Source: CAVVDY01 sp963819645 (lineage in GTDB: Bacteria > Acidobacteriota > Terriglobia > Terriglobales > Acidobacteriaceae). Taken from it: a stretch of 64,000 nt of DNA. The DNA lies in NCBI GenBank assembly GCA_963819645.1, contig CAWFWZ010000014.1:558001-622000 (forward strand), given 5' to 3'. The number at the start of each line of letters is the position of its first letter. The stretch's first letter is position 1. Shown in pieces: positions 55,380-63,668 of the stretch. The position numbers and the translations under genes are program-made. The notes beneath the pieces are model-generated. The model made no database searches. It saw only the letters and a program-made list of their open reading frames with translations, and had not been told where the DNA came from.

Positions 55380-56595
55380 TTACTTGCGATAAATCACCCG
55401 ACCGTTGCGAATGGTATATGCAACTTTCGCAAAGTTCCTCACGTCGACTGCGGGATCGGCGTCGAGTATCACAAGGTCAGCGTCCATGTCCTTCTCGACT
55501 CGCCCTTTGCTTGCGGCTTTGAAGTAGTCGCTAGGATTCGTCGTAAGCGACGCTAATATGTCGCGCCATCCCATCGCGCGACCCATAAACTCGAACTCCT
55601 TGGTCGTGTCGTAGATCGAAATGAAACCGACGTCGGTGCCGAAGAGAATGGTTCCTCCTTCAGAGAGAAACGCCTTGGTTTGCGCAATTGTTGCAGTCTC
55701 GATCTGCTCAATGGCTCGCTGATTCAAGGTCACGGTTGTCCAAAGAGTGAAGGTCGGGATCAACGCCGTGTGCTGCGTTTGCATGCGGGCAAGTTCTTCT
55801 GGAGTGAAGCTCCCCTCGATAGGAAGAGTGTGGGCGAGAATGTCGACGCCGCCGGCCAACGCGTTGTCCGCGCCGATGCGGTTCTGAGGATGCGCAAACA
55901 CAGGCTTGTTTTCGTCGTGAGCGACATCGACTGCGGCCGTCACGATGTCGGTAGGCATATTGATTGTTGGCTTGTCTCCCATGAAGGCGCCGGTGAAGAG
56001 CTTGATGCCGTCGAGGCCCATTTGCAGGTACTGCTTCGCCATTTCAGTTGCCTGCTCTGGCGTAGCCGCTTCCGGCAGCTTCATCTCCGGCGGGAGATAC
56101 ACGGGATGACCGCCCTTGGGAAATATGTCTCCGGCCATGAAGATCTGTGGCCCAGGAACTTCGCCCGACTCGATTCGCTGACGAAGCGCCAACGTGTTGT
56201 TGGGATCCGAGCCCGAGGTCCCACACTGTGGTAAAGCCCCAACGCGTCAGCATCTCCTGCAGGTGCGATGTCAGGGCAGCGACGGTAGCGTTGGGCACGT
56301 TGTCCCATCCATTCGTGAAATGCACGTGGCTGTTCCAGAATCCGGCCACGACGACTTTGCCTTTGCAGTCAATCGTCACCGCCGAACGAGGAAACTTGTT
56401 CTTCAGCCTGTAGCTGGGAGCGACCGCGATGATCTTGCCATCGTGAACGAGCAGCGTCGCGTTTTCGATGGGAGCATCGGTCGGCGAAGGATAAACCTTG
56501 GCTCCGACGCAGGCGAAGTCGCCATCAACACAGAAGGCAGGAAGCGTGACCAACAGAGAGAGGATGAGCGCGAGGCCCAACTTACGGAACAACAT
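55380..56595 (-). CDS. Exported amidohydrolase (imidazolonepropionase-like), one frameshift
   Basis: About 404 residues. A signal peptide (LALILSLLVTLPAFC) precedes the beta-sandwich (ENATLLVHDGKIIAVAP) and a TIM barrel with metal site GFWNSHVHFTNGW. A shift near 56205 then joins LDLGS-type residues to LALRQRIESGEVPGPQIFMA, GIKLFTGAFMGDKP (lysine), VFAHPQNRIGADNALAGGVD, ILAHTLPIEG, and FGTDVGFISIYD (metal Asp). Periplasmic or lipid-anchored; the residue after the signal is a cysteine, so a lipoprotein is possible. Substrate unknown, perhaps a dipeptide or lactam. It begins 36 bases after the peroxiredoxin gene and may be co-transcribed. Confidence 0.85.
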
Positions 56596-56631
56596 GATCT
56601 ATCTTCTCCTCGCGCCCACAGTTGTCAGATG

Positions 56632-57177
56632 CTAACGGTTCAGCTTTCTCGCCTGGCAGGCGTCGATGGTCTTGGTCGGGTCGACGGCGTCCCGGTCCAT
56701 CGTGAGTTCCACGATTTTGCCATCTTTATCGATGACGAATGTGGCGCGCCGCGCTGCTTTGTACTGCGGGTTGTAGAGTCCGTATTCCTTGGTCACGTCG
56801 CCGCCCCAGTCGCTGAGCAGCGGAAACGTAACGCCGATCTTTTCTGCCCACGCCTTGTTGGAGAAAGAGGAGTCCATGCTTACACCCAGAACCTGAGTGT
56901 CTGCGGCTTCCAGCTTCGAGAGGTTCTGCTGGAAAGCCTGCATCTCCTTGCTTCAACCACCGGTGAAGGCGAAGACGTAAAACGCCAGGGCGACGCTCTT
57001 CTTGCCCTTGAACTCGCTCAACGAGACCTTTTTGCCGTTCTGGTCTGTCAGCGTGAAGTTGGGCGCCATGTCGCCGACTTTGACGCTCGGCTGCGGTGGC
57101 GCCTGCGGCTGATCGGCGGCGTGCAGGGCGGGCATCAAGTTTGCCGCCAGCAGCGCCGCCAGAAACATTTGCTTCAT
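56632..57177 (-). CDS. Exported peroxiredoxin with in-frame TGA at the peroxidatic position (putative selenoprotein)
   Basis: 181 codons. A signal peptide (MKQMFLAALLAANLMPALHA) puts it in the periplasm. The redoxin fold shows VGDMAPNFTLTDQNGKKVSL, VALAFYVFAFTGG, then codon 75, TGA, then SKEMQAFQQNLSKLEA, VLGVSMDSSFSNKAWAEKI, FPLLSDWGGDVTKEYG and RRATFVIDKDGKIVELTM. In relatives the residue after FTGG is the peroxidatic cysteine, so the TGA sits on the catalytic residue with the frame unchanged on both sides. A SECIS-like hairpin follows at 56905-56938. The only other cysteine is near the end (DACQARK). The alternative is a point error in TGC/TGT. The selenocysteine machinery genes are not in the window. 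Confidence 0.85.
56905..56938 (-). promoter_or_regulatory. Candidate bacterial SECIS element
   Basis: On the minus strand GGC-(T)-TTCCAGC pairs with GCTGGAA-GCC: ten pairs with one bulged T on the 5' side. The apical loop is 13 bases, AGAACCTCTCGAA, with a G at its second position. The loop opens 25 bases after the TGA. These features (stem within the coding region, G among the first two loop bases, loop of 3-14, spacing of 16-37) are what is expected of bacterial SECIS elements, and a bulged U occurs in the E. coli fdhF element. Confidence 0.65.
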
Positions 57178-57385
57178 TGCTCTCTCCTCACTTCCTGGTG
57201 CGGGTGTCTGGTCATTGTGACACAGGGAACTGGGCAGAGTTGTCGCGGAGGCACGCAGGCAGCTGCCGCTTCTTCGACCCATCAGACAAATGGTATGTGT
57301 CGCTGTTTGGCGCGTTGTTGCAAATCGGGACAGACGTCGGAAACGTGACCGATTTCGTTGCAGATTTCGCGAAGTGGTTCTACAG

Positions 57386-57403
57386 TGAATGAGTATTCAT
57401 TCG
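57386..57403. promoter_or_regulatory. FadR-type operator upstream of the TetR/acyl-CoA synthetase operon
   Basis: tgaatgagtattcattcg matches the FadR box described for Gram-positive TetR-type FadR (TGAATGAMTANTCATTCA) at 16 of 18 positions, with perfect arms gaatga/tcattc. It lies 30 bases before the ATG at 57433, well placed for autorepression relieved by acyl-CoA. Confidence 0.7.
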
Positions 57404-57432
57404 GGGGAAGAATCCAGCGTAAGTGGTTGCCC

Positions 57433-58146
57433 ATGCAGAGCTTGCTGGAGCCCGAGAACGAGGCTGTCGAGTTGCCTAAGCGCGAAGTCACATCGCCAGA
57501 ACCAGCCGCACCCGTAGCGCGTAACCCTGAGAAGTACGACCGGATTCTCGAGGCTGCGCTGGCCGTGTTCGCCGAAAAAGGTTTCTTCGTGTCGCGCATT
57601 TCCGACATCGCAGACCGTGCCAACGTTGCTGACGGCACCGTGTATCTCTATTTCAAGAACAAGGACGAGATACTCGCCACTGCCATCACCACCGCCTTCG
57701 AGACTTTCATGAACAATGCGCGCACGGAGTTGGAGAAGATCGCCGATCCGGTGGAGCGACTTCGGACGCTGGCGCGCCTGCACCTGGAGGCGTTGGGCGG
57801 AAATCGCAACGCCGCCATCGTGTTCCAGATGGAGTTGCGGCAGAGCACGCGGCTTTCGGAGTTTTCGCATCAACACCTGATTGAATATTTCAGCCTGGTG
57901 CGCGCTGCCATTCAAGAGGGACAGCAACGCGGAGTGTTCCGCAAAGATCTGCCCGACAAAATTGCCGCCAACTGCTTCTTTGGCGCGCTCGATGAAATGG
58001 TGACCTCCTGGGTTTTGAGCGAGCATGAATTTCCGCTGGTGAATGCCGCCGATGCAGTCGTGGATATTCTGCTGAATGGAATGCGATCCGAGAACGGGGC
58101 GCCCGGGCTGCGGCTAGCGGGCCCAGAACAGCGAGGTACCCAATGA
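57433..58146 (+). CDS. TetR family regulator (FadR-like)
   Basis: 237 residues, intact. A disordered N-terminal extension of about 30 residues precedes a canonical HTH: YDRILEAALAVFAEKGFFVS, RISDIADRANVADGTVYLYF, KNKDEILATAI. The ligand domain has RLRTLARLHLEALGGNRNAA and ALDEMVTSWVLSEHEF, resembling FadR-type acyl-CoA sensors (TetR_C_33/FadR). Its stop overlaps the acyl-CoA synthetase start as ATGA. With the palindrome at 57386-57403 this makes a self-contained fatty-acid-responsive unit. Confidence 0.88.
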   Translation: MQSLLEPENEAVELPKREVTSPEPAAPVARNPEKYDRILEAALAVFAEKGFFVSRISDIADRANVADGTVYLYFKNKDEILATAITTAFETFMNNARTELEKIADPVERLRTLARLHLEALGGNRNAAIVFQMELRQSTRLSEFSHQHLIEYFSLVRAAIQEGQQRGVFRKDLPDKIAANCFFGALDEMVTSWVLSEHEFPLVNAADAVVDILLNGMRSENGAPGLRLAGPEQRGTQ

Positions 58147-59921
58147 ACCTCGACACGCTGAACGATGTTTTCTTTACCGTAGTGGAACGCGGGAAAAGTC
58201 GAGTAGCACTTACCCGGCAGCCGGGAGCATGGCAACCGATTACGGCTGAGCAGCTGCAAGCGCGGGTTTATGCCACAGCGCGGCACATGCGGGACTGGGG
58301 AATCCGTAAGGGCGATCGTGTCGCGATCTTGAGCGAAAACCGCCCCGAGTGGGCGATCGCCGACTTCGCCACGTTGCTATTGGGAGCGGTTGACGTACCC
58401 ATCTACGCGACTCAAACTCCCGAGCAGTGTCTGCACATTTTGCAGCACTCCAATGCGCGCGTGCTCTTCCTGTCTACGCGTAAGCAGTACGACAAGATCG
58501 CCGCCATCACGCCGCTCACCCAGTTGGAGCGTGTGGTCGTCATGGATGATGGCAGCCGACTGCATAACGTCATCCCCATGGCGGAGATGCTTTACGATGC
58601 CAAGCCGGGTCGCGATCCGGAGTTGGAGAGCATCGCGCGTAGCGTTCAGGCGGATGACGTAGCGACGCTGATCTACACATCTGGGACGACGGGAACTCCG
58701 AAGGGCGTCGTCCTGACACACGGGAACATTGCATCGAACCTGAGCGAGACTCGGCACCTTGTGGATGTCGGTCCAGATGACGTGTGTATATCTTTCCTCC
58801 CGCTTTCGCATATCACGGCGCGCCACCTGGATTACCTGCTGTTTTATCGCGGCGTGACAATCGCTTATTGTCCGGTGATTGACGAGCTTCCTGAGGTCAT
58901 GCTCGAAACCAAGCCGACTCTGTTTGTTGGCGTGCCGCGTGTTTACGAAAAGCTGTGCAACCAGGTGCAACTCAAAGCCAAGGGCGTGAAGAGCAAGATC
59001 CTTCACTGGTGTATTAGCGTTGGACGGAAGCATCGCGACACCGTGCTCGCCGGCGGCCGTCCGAAAGCGATGGACTGGAAGCTGGCCGATCGTCTGGTGT
59101 TCAGCAAACTGATTGAGAAAATGGGTGGTCGTGTACGGCTGTTTCTTTCCGGCGGGGCCCCGCTGGGCATCGACCTGGCGTCGTGGTTCGCCGATATCGG
59201 AATTGTCATTCACGAAGGCTATGGCTTGACCGAGACCTCGCCGGTGATCGCCATCAACGTTCCCGGCAGCCACAAGATGGGTACAGTCGGAAGGCCGCTC
59301 AATAACCTGGAGCTTCGTCTCGCAAACGATGGCGAGTTGCTGGTCCGCGGTCCGTCAATTTTTGAGGGCTATTGGGAGATGCCGGAGGAAACGGCATCCG
59401 CTTTCGAGGACGGCTGGTTCAAAACTGGCGACATCGCAGCGCTTGATGAGGACGGATTCCTTTCGATCGTCGATCGAAAGAAGGACCTGATTAAGACCTC
59501 TGGTGGGAAGTTCATTGCGCCGCAGCCGATCGAGAGCGCGCTCAAGGTGAACATGTTCGTCGGAGAAGTCGCGCTGCTGGGCGACCGCCGACGCTTCCCG
59601 GCGGTTCTGATCGTTCCGAACTTTACGGTGTTGGAAGACTGGGCGAGAGGTCACGGCTTGCATACCATCTCGCGCGAAGAACTGATCCGCTCAGAGAAGG
59701 TACGCGCGCTGTATCAGGAGATTGTGGACGAGTTAAACGCGAACCTGGCCCAGTTCGAGAAGCTGAAAAAGGTGCTGCTGGTGCCTAACGAACTCAGCAT
59801 TGCTGATGGAACGCTGACGCCAAGCATGAAGCTGCGCCGCCGCAAGGTGGAAGAGCTCTATCGCGCGGAAATCGAAACATTGTATGCGGAGAGCGAGATG
59901 ACGGGCGTGGGGCGGCGGTGA
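58143..59921 (+). CDS. Long-chain fatty acid-CoA ligase (FAA1/FadD15 type)
   Basis: 592 residues, intact. AMP-forming ligase motifs: ATLIYTSGTTGTPKGVVLTH (P-loop), a central HEGYGLTETSPVI, WFKTGDIAALDEDG, DRKKDLIKTSGGKFIAP (hinge and A8), and near the end TPSMKLRRRKVEELY with the catalytic lysine A10 region. The SFLPLSHITARHLDYLLFY segment is typical of FAA1/FadD15 enzymes acting on long-chain acids. It activates exogenous or recycled fatty acids at the membrane. The second gene of a FadR-regulated operon; a 50-codon gene overlaps its stop. Confidence 0.93.
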   Translation: MNLDTLNDVFFTVVERGKSRVALTRQPGAWQPITAEQLQARVYATARHMRDWGIRKGDRVAILSENRPEWAIADFATLLLGAVDVPIYATQTPEQCLHILQHSNARVLFLSTRKQYDKIAAITPLTQLERVVVMDDGSRLHNVIPMAEMLYDAKPGRDPELESIARSVQADDVATLIYTSGTTGTPKGVVLTHGNIASNLSETRHLVDVGPDDVCISFLPLSHITARHLDYLLFYRGVTIAYCPVIDELPEVMLETKPTLFVGVPRVYEKLCNQVQLKAKGVKSKILHWCISVGRKHRDTVLAGGRPKAMDWKLADRLVFSKLIEKMGGRVRLFLSGGAPLGIDLASWFADIGIVIHEGYGLTETSPVIAINVPGSHKMGTVGRPLNNLELRLANDGELLVRGPSIFEGYWEMPEETASAFEDGWFKTGDIAALDEDGFLSIVDRKKDLIKTSGGKFIAPQPIESALKVNMFVGEVALLGDRRRFPAVLIVPNFTVLEDWARGHGLHTISREELIRSEKVRALYQEIVDELNANLAQFEKLKKVLLVPNELSIADGTLTPSMKLRRRKVEELYRAEIETLYAESEMTGVGRR

Positions 59922-60070
59922 CAAGAAAGTGTCTTAGTGACCGCCGTGTGGCAGAAGGACTTAAGGACCTTAAGAACGGAAGAACTCACGGCCCTTATTC
60001 CAACGTCAAGGGTGCGATCAAGGCACTGGAGAAGCGCTGCAAAACTTGTACCAAGAAGCAGGAAAAGTGA
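59918..60070 (+). CDS. Small basic protein, antitoxin-like, overlapping the acyl-CoA ligase stop
   Basis: 50 codons starting at a GTG that overlaps the ligase stop (GTGA), after a GGGGCGGCG stretch. The product begins MTRKCLSDRRVAEGLKDLKN, continues GRTHGPYSNVKGAIKALEKR and ends CKTCTKKQEK. The 'xxxGLxDLKxGRTxGPYxxxxxAIKAL' pattern resembles the C-terminal half of RelB/Phd-like antitoxins, though no toxin follows. One CxxC pair. Translational coupling to fadD and the absence of repeat sequence within it favour a real gene. Confidence 0.5.
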   Translation: MTRKCLSDRRVAEGLKDLKNGRTHGPYSNVKGAIKALEKRCKTCTKKQEK

Positions 60071-60075
60071 AGTTG

Positions 60076-60235
60076 CGTGGAGCACGTCTTCCAGGCGTAC
60101 AGCAATGACAGGATCGGGTTGGGACTTCAGCCACTGAGGTAAATGGACGAGAGCTTTCCCTCAGCGGCTAAAGCCGGACTCTCATCCTTTGTAGTTAATG
60201 CACGCCTGGAAGGCGTGCTCCACCCTGAAGAAGAG
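60076..60235. repeat. Inverted repeat pair between ligase and tyrA
   Basis: gtggagcacgtcttccaggcgt (about 60076) and acgcctggaaggcgtgctccac (about 60203) form an imperfect 22-base inverted pair around 'cagccactgagg' and 'cctcagcggctaaagccgg' hairpins. It separates convergent genes and may fold into a terminator-like structure, though no T-run follows. Confidence 0.55.
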
Positions 60236-60240
60236 ACTGT

Positions 60241-61092
60241 CTACTCCTGCCCAAACCTGTTCGCACTGTCGAACAGTTCGCGCAGCGCCGGTCCGCGAAG
60301 GTTTTCGCGCAGGTAGGTCAGCTGCTGCTCGAAGCGGAGAATTGCCTCTTCGATATTCGCGGTGTTAGTCAGGGCGATATCGCGCCACATGGAATAAGGG
60401 CTGTGTGCGATGCGCGTCATCTCGCGCAAAGCGCGGCCGCCGATCTGGACAACGGCGTCGTCGTCTCCGAACTCGTCCCGTAGAACGGTCGCGAATGCTG
60501 TCGAGATCATCTGCGGCAAATGGCTGACCCAGGCGCAGAGCTTGTCGTGCCTCTCCGCATCGATCGTGATAACGCGCGCGCCGACGCTCGCGAGAAGATC
60601 GAGCCATTCTTGCTGGCGCTGGGTGTAGGAAGCTTCGGGTTCGATGGGCGTGATGATCCACGCAGCATCGCGAAATAAACCAGCGTCAGCATGCTCGATG
60701 CCGCTGTGTTCTTTGCCTGCCATGGGATGACCGGGCAGAACACGAGCACGCGCGTCGGATCCGTATATCAGGCGTGCGCGTTCAACGAATGGTTGCTTGG
60801 TGCTGCCGGCGTCGGTGATGAGCGTATCGGGCGAGACCAGAGGAGCGATCGCTTCGAATTGCGAAAGAATGCAACCGACCGGCGTGGCGAAAAAAATCAG
60901 GTCACTGCCCGCGATGGCGCGCTCTAGATCAGGCTCAGCGCGGTCGATGGCTCCGCGTTTCAACGCGGAGTCGAGCACGGCCGGCTTGTCGCAGCCGACG
61001 AGAGTGCCTGTGAAACCATGCGCACGCAATGCCAGTCCGAACGACCCGCCGATCAGGCCGGTGCCGACGATCGTGATTTGGTGAATGGGCAC
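60241..61092 (-). CDS. tyrA: Prephenate dehydrogenase
   Basis: 283 residues, intact. It oxidises prephenate to 4-hydroxyphenylpyruvate for tyrosine. Nucleotide-binding ITIVGTGLIGGSFGLAL (1-20 region), DLIFFATPVG, LITDAGSTKQPFVERA, LPGHPMAGKEHSGIEHAD (active-site His/Arg loop) and WVSHLPQMISTAFA are conserved. There is no ACT domain, so feedback control by tyrosine is not built in. GTG start at 61092, three bases after the aroF stop. The gene ends the minus-strand cluster trpB-trpA-CM-aroF-tyrA. Confidence 0.93.
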   Translation of the reverse strand: MPIHQITIVGTGLIGGSFGLALRAHGFTGTLVGCDKPAVLDSALKRGAIDRAEPDLERAIAGSDLIFFATPVGCILSQFEAIAPLVSPDTLITDAGSTKQPFVERARLIYGSDARARVLPGHPMAGKEHSGIEHADAGLFRDAAWIITPIEPEASYTQRQQEWLDLLASVGARVITIDAERHDKLCAWVSHLPQMISTAFATVLRDEFGDDDAVVQIGGRALREMTRIAHSPYSMWRDIALTNTANIEEAILRFEQQLTYLRENLRGPALRELFDSANRFGQE

Positions 61093-61095
61093 GTA

Positions 61096-62115
61096 CTACC
61101 CTATCGTTCGTCCCACTGCGGGCGCGATCATGCGCAATTGATTCATCAAATCGGCGAACTGCTTGGGGAACATCGACTGCGCTCCGTCGGACAAAGCGTG
61201 GTCAGGATCAGGATGCACCTCGATGAGCAGGGCATCGGCTCCTGCGGCAATGGACGCACACGCCATGGGCGCGACCTTATCGCGCAGTCCGGTTCCATGC
61301 GAGGGATCGGAAGTAATGGGCAAGTGCGACAGCTTGTGCACGATCGGAATGGCTGAGATGTCGAGCGTGTTGCGGGTGTAAGTCTCAAAGGTGCGAATAC
61401 CGCGCTCGCAAAAAATCACGTCGTAGTTGCCGCCCGACATAATGTATTCCGCTGAAAGCAGCATCTCTTCGATAGTGGCAGCGATGCCGCGTTTCATCAG
61501 CACCGGCTTGCGGACCTTGCCCAGCTCGCGCAGGAGGTTGAAGTTTTGCATGTTGCGCGCACCGACCTGGAAAATGTCAACGTAGGACATCATGGGCTCG
61601 ATCTGCGAAATCTCCATGACTTCGCTGATCACCATGAGTCCGTGTGCATCGGCGGCTTCGCGCAACAGCTGCAGTCCTTCCAGTCCCATGCCTTGAAACG
61701 AATACGGTGAGCTGCGAGGCTTGAATGCACCGCCGCGCAGAACCTTGGCTCCGGCTTGCGCAACTTGCTCGGCGGCCAGGAAGATTTGCTCACGCGATTC
61801 AACGGAGCAAGGTCCGGCCATGACGACCACTTCCTTCCCGCCTACTTCCGTCCCGTTGGCGAGCTTAACAACGGTATCGTGCCCACGGAACTGCCTACCG
61901 ACCAGCTTGTAGGGCGCGCTAATGCGATGCACTTTCTCGACCCCAGGCAGCACTTCAAGGTCGCGGGTGTCAAAGTCGATGCGTTTGCCGACAGCCGCGA
62001 GGACAGACTGACGCGCGCCGGTAGTGCGATGCACCGCAAAACCCATGCGCATCAGGTGGTCAGTGACATCCTGGATCTGGTCTTCGCTGGCGTGTTCGAG
62101 CATTGCGACAATCAT
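61096..62115 (-). CDS. aroF: 3-deoxy-7-phosphoheptulonate synthase (DAHP synthase)
   Basis: 339 residues, intact. It condenses PEP and erythrose 4-phosphate, the entry step of the shikimate pathway. An N-terminal ferredoxin-like domain (residues 1-75) is followed by the catalytic barrel: MAGPCSVESREQIF, VLRGGAFKPRSSPYSFQG, KRGIAATIEEML, FCERGIRTFETYTRNTLD, DPSHGTGLRDKVAP, EVHPDPDHALSDGAQS. This is the type I-beta (Thermotoga-like) arrangement in which the N-terminal domain mediates allosteric feedback. No chorismate mutase fusion; a separate mutase gene lies upstream. Confidence 0.95.
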   Translation of the reverse strand: MIVAMLEHASEDQIQDVTDHLMRMGFAVHRTTGARQSVLAAVGKRIDFDTRDLEVLPGVEKVHRISAPYKLVGRQFRGHDTVVKLANGTEVGGKEVVVMAGPCSVESREQIFLAAEQVAQAGAKVLRGGAFKPRSSPYSFQGMGLEGLQLLREAADAHGLMVISEVMEISQIEPMMSYVDIFQVGARNMQNFNLLRELGKVRKPVLMKRGIAATIEEMLLSAEYIMSGGNYDVIFCERGIRTFETYTRNTLDISAIPIVHKLSHLPITSDPSHGTGLRDKVAPMACASIAAGADALLIEVHPDPDHALSDGAQSMFPKQFADLMNQLRMIAPAVGRTIG

Positions 62116-62144
62116 GGGTTGTTAGGGTCTCCTGGTTCGTGCAG

Positions 62145-62285
62145 CTTTCAGCTATCAGCCGTCAGCCCTCAGTCGTCGATGGGTTTCAGGTGTCAGTTAT
62201 CAGGCGTCAGAAAAGATGTCGTGAGATTCTTGGCCTTTTCTGAGACCTGACACCTGAGACCTGATACCAGTCGCAGCTGGCAGCT
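62145..62285. repeat. 'tgtcag/ctgaca' heptad repeats
   Basis: gctatcagccgtcagccctcag, gtcagttatcaggcgtcag, then in reverse gagacctgacacctgagacctgatacc: degenerate 7-base units (xxTCAGx) on both arms. Related arrays lie near 25655, 48590, 52544, 53341, 54480, 63440 and 63630. No gene; it separates the mutase from aroF. Confidence 0.65.
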
Positions 62286-62289
62286 TTAT

Positions 62290-62610
62290 TCATTCCTTTG
62301 CTTTCAATCCCGTCGCACTGCCAGCCGACGCCTTCGCGTCTTCGGCAACCATCTCGTCACCCTGAATCTGGCGCATTACGTCGACCAGTCTCTCGAATAT
62401 CTGGCGCAGTTGTATGTTCGAAAGAGGCCCGTGGTTGTTGCGGCCGATGTTCTCGAAGATGATTCGCTCGCGGTCGGGTTCGTACACCGGCATCGCGGAG
62501 TTGCGCTTGAGGCGGCCGATTGCGAGCGCACATTCCGCGCGTTTATTAATCAACCGAACCAGCTGCTCGTCTAGTTCATCGATTTGGCCACGCCAATCCG
62601 CAATATCCAT
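62290..62610 (-). CDS. Chorismate mutase (AroQ class)
   Basis: 106 residues, an all-helical AroQ domain. WRGQIDELDEQLVRLINKRA holds the first active-site Arg, ECALAIGRLKRNSAMPVYEP the Lys/Arg pair, and DRERIIFENIGRNNHGPLSN with LRQIFERLVDVMRQIQ the last helix. It converts chorismate to prephenate, feeding the TyrA encoded downstream. The C-terminal 15 residues are low-complexity. It is 43 bases from trpA and 174 bases from aroF. Confidence 0.92.
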   Translation of the reverse strand: MDIADWRGQIDELDEQLVRLINKRAECALAIGRLKRNSAMPVYEPDRERIIFENIGRNNHGPLSNIQLRQIFERLVDVMRQIQGDEMVAEDAKASAGSATGLKAKE

Positions 62611-62653
62611 AAATGTCTGCCCGAGCCCACGTTGTTCTGAACTTCGACCCAGC

Positions 62654-63436
62654 CTAATTCGAAACGCCCGCTTGGCGCTTCACGCCGGTAACTGACGACA
62701 GAAATTCCGAAACTGCCTCAGCTTCGCGCCCTGGATTTTCTTCCACTCTTTGTACGATAGCGCTTCCCATGACGGCAGCGTCGGCAAAGGTTCCCACTTC
62801 TGAAAACTGCTGGGCATTGGAGATGCCAAATCCGACCGCAATGGGCAGGTGAGTAAGGTTGCGAAGCCGTGCTACCAATTCGCGCGCATCGTTGGCGACT
62901 TCCTGTCGAGCGCCGGTAATTCCGGTGCGCGAGATGGCATAAACGAAGCCGCGCGAATGTCGCGCGATACTGCGTAAGCGTTCGTCGGTGCTGGTGGGCG
63001 CGGCCAGGAAAACCGGCGAGAGTCGACGGCCTTTAAGAGCTCGCAGATAATCACCCGCCTCCTCGATGGGAAGGTCAGTCACCAGCGCGCCGTCTGCTCC
63101 GGCCGCGGCAACCGACGCGCAAAAGCGGTCAATCCCAAACTGAAGAATGGGATTCATATAAGAGAAGATGATGATGCCGGCGTTTGACTGCTCGCGGATT
63201 TCGCGCGCCATTTGCAAAACACTGTCGAGATTCGTTCCCTGGCGAAGCGCCCGCTCACTGGCCCGCTGAATCACCGGTCCATCGGCAACGGGATCGCTGA
63301 ATGGAACTCCCAACTCGACGACGTCGGCCCCGGCTGCGATGGCTGCAAGAGCGACATCGCGCGACACCTCGAGCGACGGATCACCGCAGGTGATGTAGGC
63401 GACGAGGCCGGGTTTGTGTTTGAAGGTGATGGGCAT
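62654..63436 (-). CDS. trpA: Tryptophan synthase alpha chain
   Basis: 260 residues, intact. It cleaves indole-3-glycerol phosphate to indole, which is channelled to TrpB. AYITCGDPSLEVSRDVAL, ADVVELGVPFSDPVADGPVI (catalytic Glu and Asp), SYMNPILQFGIDRF, VTDLPIEEAGDY (second catalytic Asp), and PIAVGFGISNAQQ with AVMGSAIVQ for phosphate binding are all present. A repeat-filled gap of about 230 bases separates it from trpB, unusual for a pair that usually overlaps. Confidence 0.95.
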   Translation of the reverse strand: MPITFKHKPGLVAYITCGDPSLEVSRDVALAAIAAGADVVELGVPFSDPVADGPVIQRASERALRQGTNLDSVLQMAREIREQSNAGIIIFSYMNPILQFGIDRFCASVAAAGADGALVTDLPIEEAGDYLRALKGRRLSPVFLAAPTSTDERLRSIARHSRGFVYAISRTGITGARQEVANDARELVARLRNLTHLPIAVGFGISNAQQFSEVGTFADAAVMGSAIVQRVEENPGREAEAVSEFLSSVTGVKRQAGVSN

Positions 63437-63668
63437 ATGAAGCAGTTGTCAGTGATCAGTTGTCGGTTGTCAGAAAATCCAGTTTCAAGTTTTAGGTTTC
63501 GAGCTGTAGCTCCTGCACATGGGTCATGTTTTCAGGGGCTGAAGCCCGGACATTTTTCTGCGCCTGATTCGGCACGTCCAAGAGACGTGCCCTGACGCGA
63601 AGTGACTTATCAGCAAGATTCTTGCTTCACTGATGACTGATGACTGACAACTGACCACCGACAACTTC
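63437..63668. repeat. Repeat cluster inserted between trpB and trpA
   Basis: Heptads agttgtcagtgatcagttgt (about 63441) and gatgactgatgactgacaac (about 63628) enclose ggggctgaagccc (about 63536) and ggcacgtccaagagacgtgcc (about 63570-63590). The whole forms inverted arms and could act as an mRNA processing or attenuation hairpin. No gene. Confidence 0.65.
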
